The notes under the pieces were generated by a model. It was given only the letters and a program-made list of their open reading frames with translations. It had not been told where the DNA came from and made no database searches. From Verrucomicrobiota bacterium (lineage in GTDB: Bacteria; Verrucomicrobiota; Verrucomicrobiia; Limisphaerales; UBA1319), in the NCBI GenBank assembly GCA_022711435.1, contig JAKLFB010000005.1, positions 124,001-188,000 on the forward strand: a DNA stretch of 64,000 nt, in the 5' to 3' direction. This document shows, piece by piece, positions 61,653 through 64,000 of this stretch (the first letter of the stretch is position 1; each line of letters begins with the position of its first letter). Both the position numbers and the translations under genes were made by a program.

Positions 61653-63059
61653 ATGCCGGAAAAGAGCATCAATGAGATTTCGGCTTCCTGGCGTGAGCTT
61701 TACGAGAAAGGCTTGACCGCTCTCAAGAAGGACAACCTGGATTATGCCCTGACGATCTTCACCAAGGTCCTCGAGAAGGAGCCGGGGTGTTTCGAGTGCC
61801 GCGAGGCCCTCCGCGTGGCCCAATTCAAGAAGGCGGGGGCCGGGCGCGGCTTTTTCCGCCGGGCGTTTCAAGGCGCCAGCGTGGGCCCTCTCCTGGCCAA
61901 GGGCCAGATCGCCCTCCGCTCCAACCCGGTCGAAGCCATGGAGGTCGCCGAGCACATTCTCAACAGCGATCCCAACAGCGCGATGGCGCACAAGCTGCTC
62001 GCCGAGGCCGCCACCGCCGCCGATTTTCCCAAGACGGCCGTGTTGTCTTGGGAGATCGTCCGGAAGAACAATCCGAAGGACACGGGGGTGGCGCTGCAGC
62101 TGGGGCAGGCGCTGGCGCGCGCGGGGATGATCGCGCGGGCGGAGACCGTGTATGGCGAGCTGCTCCGGGCCGATCCCGGCAACCTCGAGATCGCCCAAGC
62201 CCTCAAGGATCTCTCGGCGCGCCGCACCATGGCGGAAGGGGGCTACGACGCCCTGGCCGAGGGCAAAGGATCCTATCGCGACATTCTCCGGAACAAGGAG
62301 GAGGCGGTCGCGCTCGAACAGGAGCAGCGCGAGGTCAAGACCGAGGACGTCGCATCGAGCTTGATCCGCGAGTACCGGGCGCGTCTCGAGCAGGAGCCAC
62401 AGAACCTGAAACTGTTGCGGTCGCTGGCGGAGCTCCACGTCCAGAAGAACGATCTCGACGGTGCGCTGGCCTATTACGACCGGCTGGCCAAGCAGACCAT
62501 GGGCAACGATCCGACCCTGGACCGGGCGATCGTCGACATCCATCTGCGCAAGATCGACCAGGCCCTCGCGGCGCTGGATCCGCAGGCGCCGGATCACGCC
62601 GAGCAGCTCCAGCGCATCCAGGCCCAGCGGCAGGAGTTCCAGCTCAACGAGTGCCGCCAGCGCGTCGAGCGCTACCCGAACGACCTCGCCATCCGATTCG
62701 AGATGGGCCAGCTCTGCTACCGCGCCGGCCGGATCACCGAGGCCATCCAGGAGTTCCAGAAGTCCCAGGCCAACCCGCACATGCGGATCCCGTCGCTCTA
62801 TCACCTGGGCCTCTGCTTCTCGAAGCGCGGCTTGAGCGACCTGGCCGCCCGCACGCTCCAGAACGCCATCAAGGAGAAGGTCGGCTTCGACGACGAGCGC
62901 AAGGAGCTGATCTACGCCCTGGGCTGCGTGTTCGAGGGGATGGGCCAGCGCGAGCAGGCGATCGAGCAGTTCAAGCAGATCTACGAGGTCGATATCGGCT
63001 ACAAGGACGTGGCGGCGAAGGTGGACGCTTTCTATGAGCAGCAATCGTCGGGGACCTGA
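61653..63059 (+). CDS. TPR repeat protein
   Basis: The 468-residue, probably cytoplasmic protein consists of tetratricopeptide-type helices: 'GLTALKKDNLDYALTIFTKVLEKEPG', 'LQLGQALARAGMIARAETVYGELLRADPGN', 'LRSLAELHVQKNDLDGALAYYDRLA', 'GQLCYRAGRITEAIQEFQKSQANP' and 'GCVFEGMGQREQAIEQFKQIYEVD'. It has no signal peptide and no enzymatic domain. It is three bases from the following AsmA-like gene, so the pair is probably cotranscribed; a role in scaffolding for an envelope process is possible. Confidence 0.88.
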   Translation: MPEKSINEISASWRELYEKGLTALKKDNLDYALTIFTKVLEKEPGCFECREALRVAQFKKAGAGRGFFRRAFQGASVGPLLAKGQIALRSNPVEAMEVAEHILNSDPNSAMAHKLLAEAATAADFPKTAVLSWEIVRKNNPKDTGVALQLGQALARAGMIARAETVYGELLRADPGNLEIAQALKDLSARRTMAEGGYDALAEGKGSYRDILRNKEEAVALEQEQREVKTEDVASSLIREYRARLEQEPQNLKLLRSLAELHVQKNDLDGALAYYDRLAKQTMGNDPTLDRAIVDIHLRKIDQALAALDPQAPDHAEQLQRIQAQRQEFQLNECRQRVERYPNDLAIRFEMGQLCYRAGRITEAIQEFQKSQANPHMRIPSLYHLGLCFSKRGLSDLAARTLQNAIKEKVGFDDERKELIYALGCVFEGMGQREQAIEQFKQIYEVDIGYKDVAAKVDAFYEQQSSGT

Positions 63060-63062
63060 TCT

Positions 63063-63785
63063 ATGCGGCGATGGATTATCCGGCTCGCCTGCCTCGGCGT
63101 GGCGCTGGCCGCGGCGGCACTTCTGATGCTGGCTTTTGGGATCAACCGGGCGGTGAAGGAAGGCATCGAGCGGGGCGGCTCGAAGGCGGCTCAGGCGCCC
63201 ATCACTGTCGGCCGCGTCTCGATCTCGCCCTTCTCGGGCGAGGGCCGGATCGAGGACCTCGTTGTGGGCAACCTCGAAGGCTTCAGCAGCCCATCCGCCT
63301 TTCAATCGGGCTCGATCCGACTGCGGTGGAAACCCAGCAGCCTGCTGTCGGATCCCATCGCCATCCGGAGCGTCGAGGTCGATGCACCCCAGATCTTCTG
63401 CGAAGCGGGCCTGGGCGGCAACAACCTGAACCGGATCGCCGACAATGTGACGGCCTATATCGAGCAAAGCAGGCTGCTCGACGAGTTCACACGGAAGCTG
63501 GCGATCGAGGAGTTTGTCATTCGGGGCGGCCAGCTGACGCTGCAGCTCAAGGGGGTCAGCATCCTCAAGACAAAGGTCTCGCTGCCCGAGATCCGGCTGG
63601 AGAACCTCGGCGGCGACAAGGGCGGCATCACGCCTGCGGAGCTGACCCTGAAGGTCCTGGGCGCTCTGCTCGAGAGGGTCGGCGCCGCGGCGGGGGATAA
63701 CCTCCCCCGCATGGGCGTCCGCGCCCCTTCTACACCACCTCGCGATACACGTCCGGATGCGGCCGGGGAATCAGGACGGCGTTGA
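63063..63785 (+). CDS. AsmA-like membrane-anchored protein
   Basis: The 240-residue protein has one N-terminal helix (WIIRLACLGVALAAAALLMLAFGI) and then an AsmA/DUF748-like N-terminal module: 'ITVGRVSISPFSGEGRIEDLVVGNLEGFSSPSAF', 'SLLSDPIAIRSVEVDAPQIFCE', typical of proteins related to lipid or outer-membrane homeostasis. It is much shorter than full AsmA. The C-terminal ~20 residues are Arg/Pro-rich and overlap the 3' end of the convergent BMC gene by 56 bp. Confidence 0.72.
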   Translation: MRRWIIRLACLGVALAAAALLMLAFGINRAVKEGIERGGSKAAQAPITVGRVSISPFSGEGRIEDLVVGNLEGFSSPSAFQSGSIRLRWKPSSLLSDPIAIRSVEVDAPQIFCEAGLGGNNLNRIADNVTAYIEQSRLLDEFTRKLAIEEFVIRGGQLTLQLKGVSILKTKVSLPEIRLENLGGDKGGITPAELTLKVLGALLERVGAAAGDNLPRMGVRAPSTPPRDTRPDAAGESGRR

Positions 63786-64000
63786 CCAGCGAGCCTGCGT
63801 CGGCGATCACCTTGCGGCCGGCCGCCAAGGCGGCTTGGACCGATCCGATGTCGCCGGTCATGGTCAGGAACGCCTTGCCGCCCAGCGCCATCGCCAGACG
63901 GATCTCGGTCAGGGTCACGCTGGCGGCCTTGGCGGCCGCATCCGCCCCCTGGAGCAGGGCCGAGACATTGAACGACTCGATCACGCCCAGCGCGCCGTTG
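63730..64000 (-). CDS. Bacterial microcompartment shell protein (BMC domain), 5' end cut by the window
   Basis: The visible 89 residues start NGALGVIESFNVSALLQGAD, matching the PduA/EutM-type BMC-H fold (family pattern ALGxIE), with 'VTLTEIRLAMALGGKAFLTMTGDIGSVQAALAAGRKV' and a 'LVNAVLIPRPHPDVYREVV' end. The start and perhaps ~10 residues lie beyond 64000. Shell proteins of this kind form hexamers that tile microcompartments; in PVC bacteria a fucose/rhamnose-degrading type is common, but no enzymes are visible here. Confidence 0.88.
   Translation of the reverse strand, partial: NGALGVIESFNVSALLQGADAAAKAASVTLTEIRLAMALGGKAFLTMTGDIGSVQAALAAGRKVIADAGSLVNAVLIPRPHPDVYREVV

Noticed and set aside
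1..64000. CRISPR array or prophage
   Set aside because: I saw no regularly spaced direct repeats and no phage structural, integrase or lysis genes.

Overview
The window is GC-rich bacterial chromosome, most likely from the PVC superphylum and probably Verrucomicrobiota (inference). Signs for this are two pseudopilin-type secreted proteins with FTLIE-like N-termini, secreted proteins with FlgD-like, PKD or LamG modules and C-termini of the 'YYRVIAP' kind, a RAYT transposase remnant with REP-like repeats, a microcompartment shell protein at the right edge, and short palindromes such as CCGACA-AGAA-TGTCGG. GC is high at third codon positions, so long antisense frames are common and were discarded.

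Layout. (1) 0.5-10.9 kb, + strand: sodium/solute symporter, NPCBM-GH27 alpha-galactosidase, ClpB, and a histidine kinase with an extracytoplasmic propeller plus its LuxR-type response regulator. (2) 10.9-14.2 kb: a secreted subtilisin-like protease between two near-identical ~200 bp elements that each end in an intrinsic terminator, probably duplicated small RNA genes. (3) 14.2-42.3 kb, - strand: about 21 genes with very small gaps or overlaps and one convincing promoter at the right end (42299-42328). The first part encodes surface proteins (hypothetical, outer-membrane barrel, PKD protein, short RHS protein, zincin, PH-like membrane protein). The middle looks like a RiPP (ribosomally made, modified peptide) locus: a radical SAM enzyme coupled by ATGA to a PqqD-like/acyltransferase-like protein, an 88-residue peptide with six tandem (I/V)-V-G-X repeats, a small unknown protein, an NPP-motif methyltransferase, two B12-type radical SAM proteins with CX7CX2C clusters, an ABC exporter and a membrane-anchored protein. 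The end encodes a GT39-like transferase, another B12 radical SAM enzyme, a GT2, a sugar aminotransferase, two secreted propeller/Ig proteins and GDP-mannose 4,6-dehydratase.

(4) 42.4-51.4 kb, - strand: pseudopilin-like protein, U32 peptidase, prfB with its programmed +1 frameshift, a secreted hypothetical, a GyrA/ParC subunit and a flavodoxin-fold oxidoreductase. (5) 51.6-58.6 kb: a 1451-residue secreted metalloprotease-like protein, then a repeat-rich island with a DUF4143 ATPase and a decayed RAYT gene, then a second pseudopilin-like gene. (6) 58.7-64 kb: PAS-GAF-PAS class III cyclase, tmRNA, tRNA-Leu(GAG), a TPR protein, an AsmA-like protein and a partial BMC shell gene.

The most interesting proposal is that the middle of the 28 kb operon makes a C-methylated, glycine-zipper-like peptide. 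The enzyme set resembles that of polytheonamide-type proteusins (two B12 radical SAM methyltransferases, a further radical SAM enzyme, an amide-type methyltransferase), but the precursor has no recognisable nitrile-hydratase or Nif11 leader and no LanM-type dehydratase is present. This rests on motif reading and gene order only.
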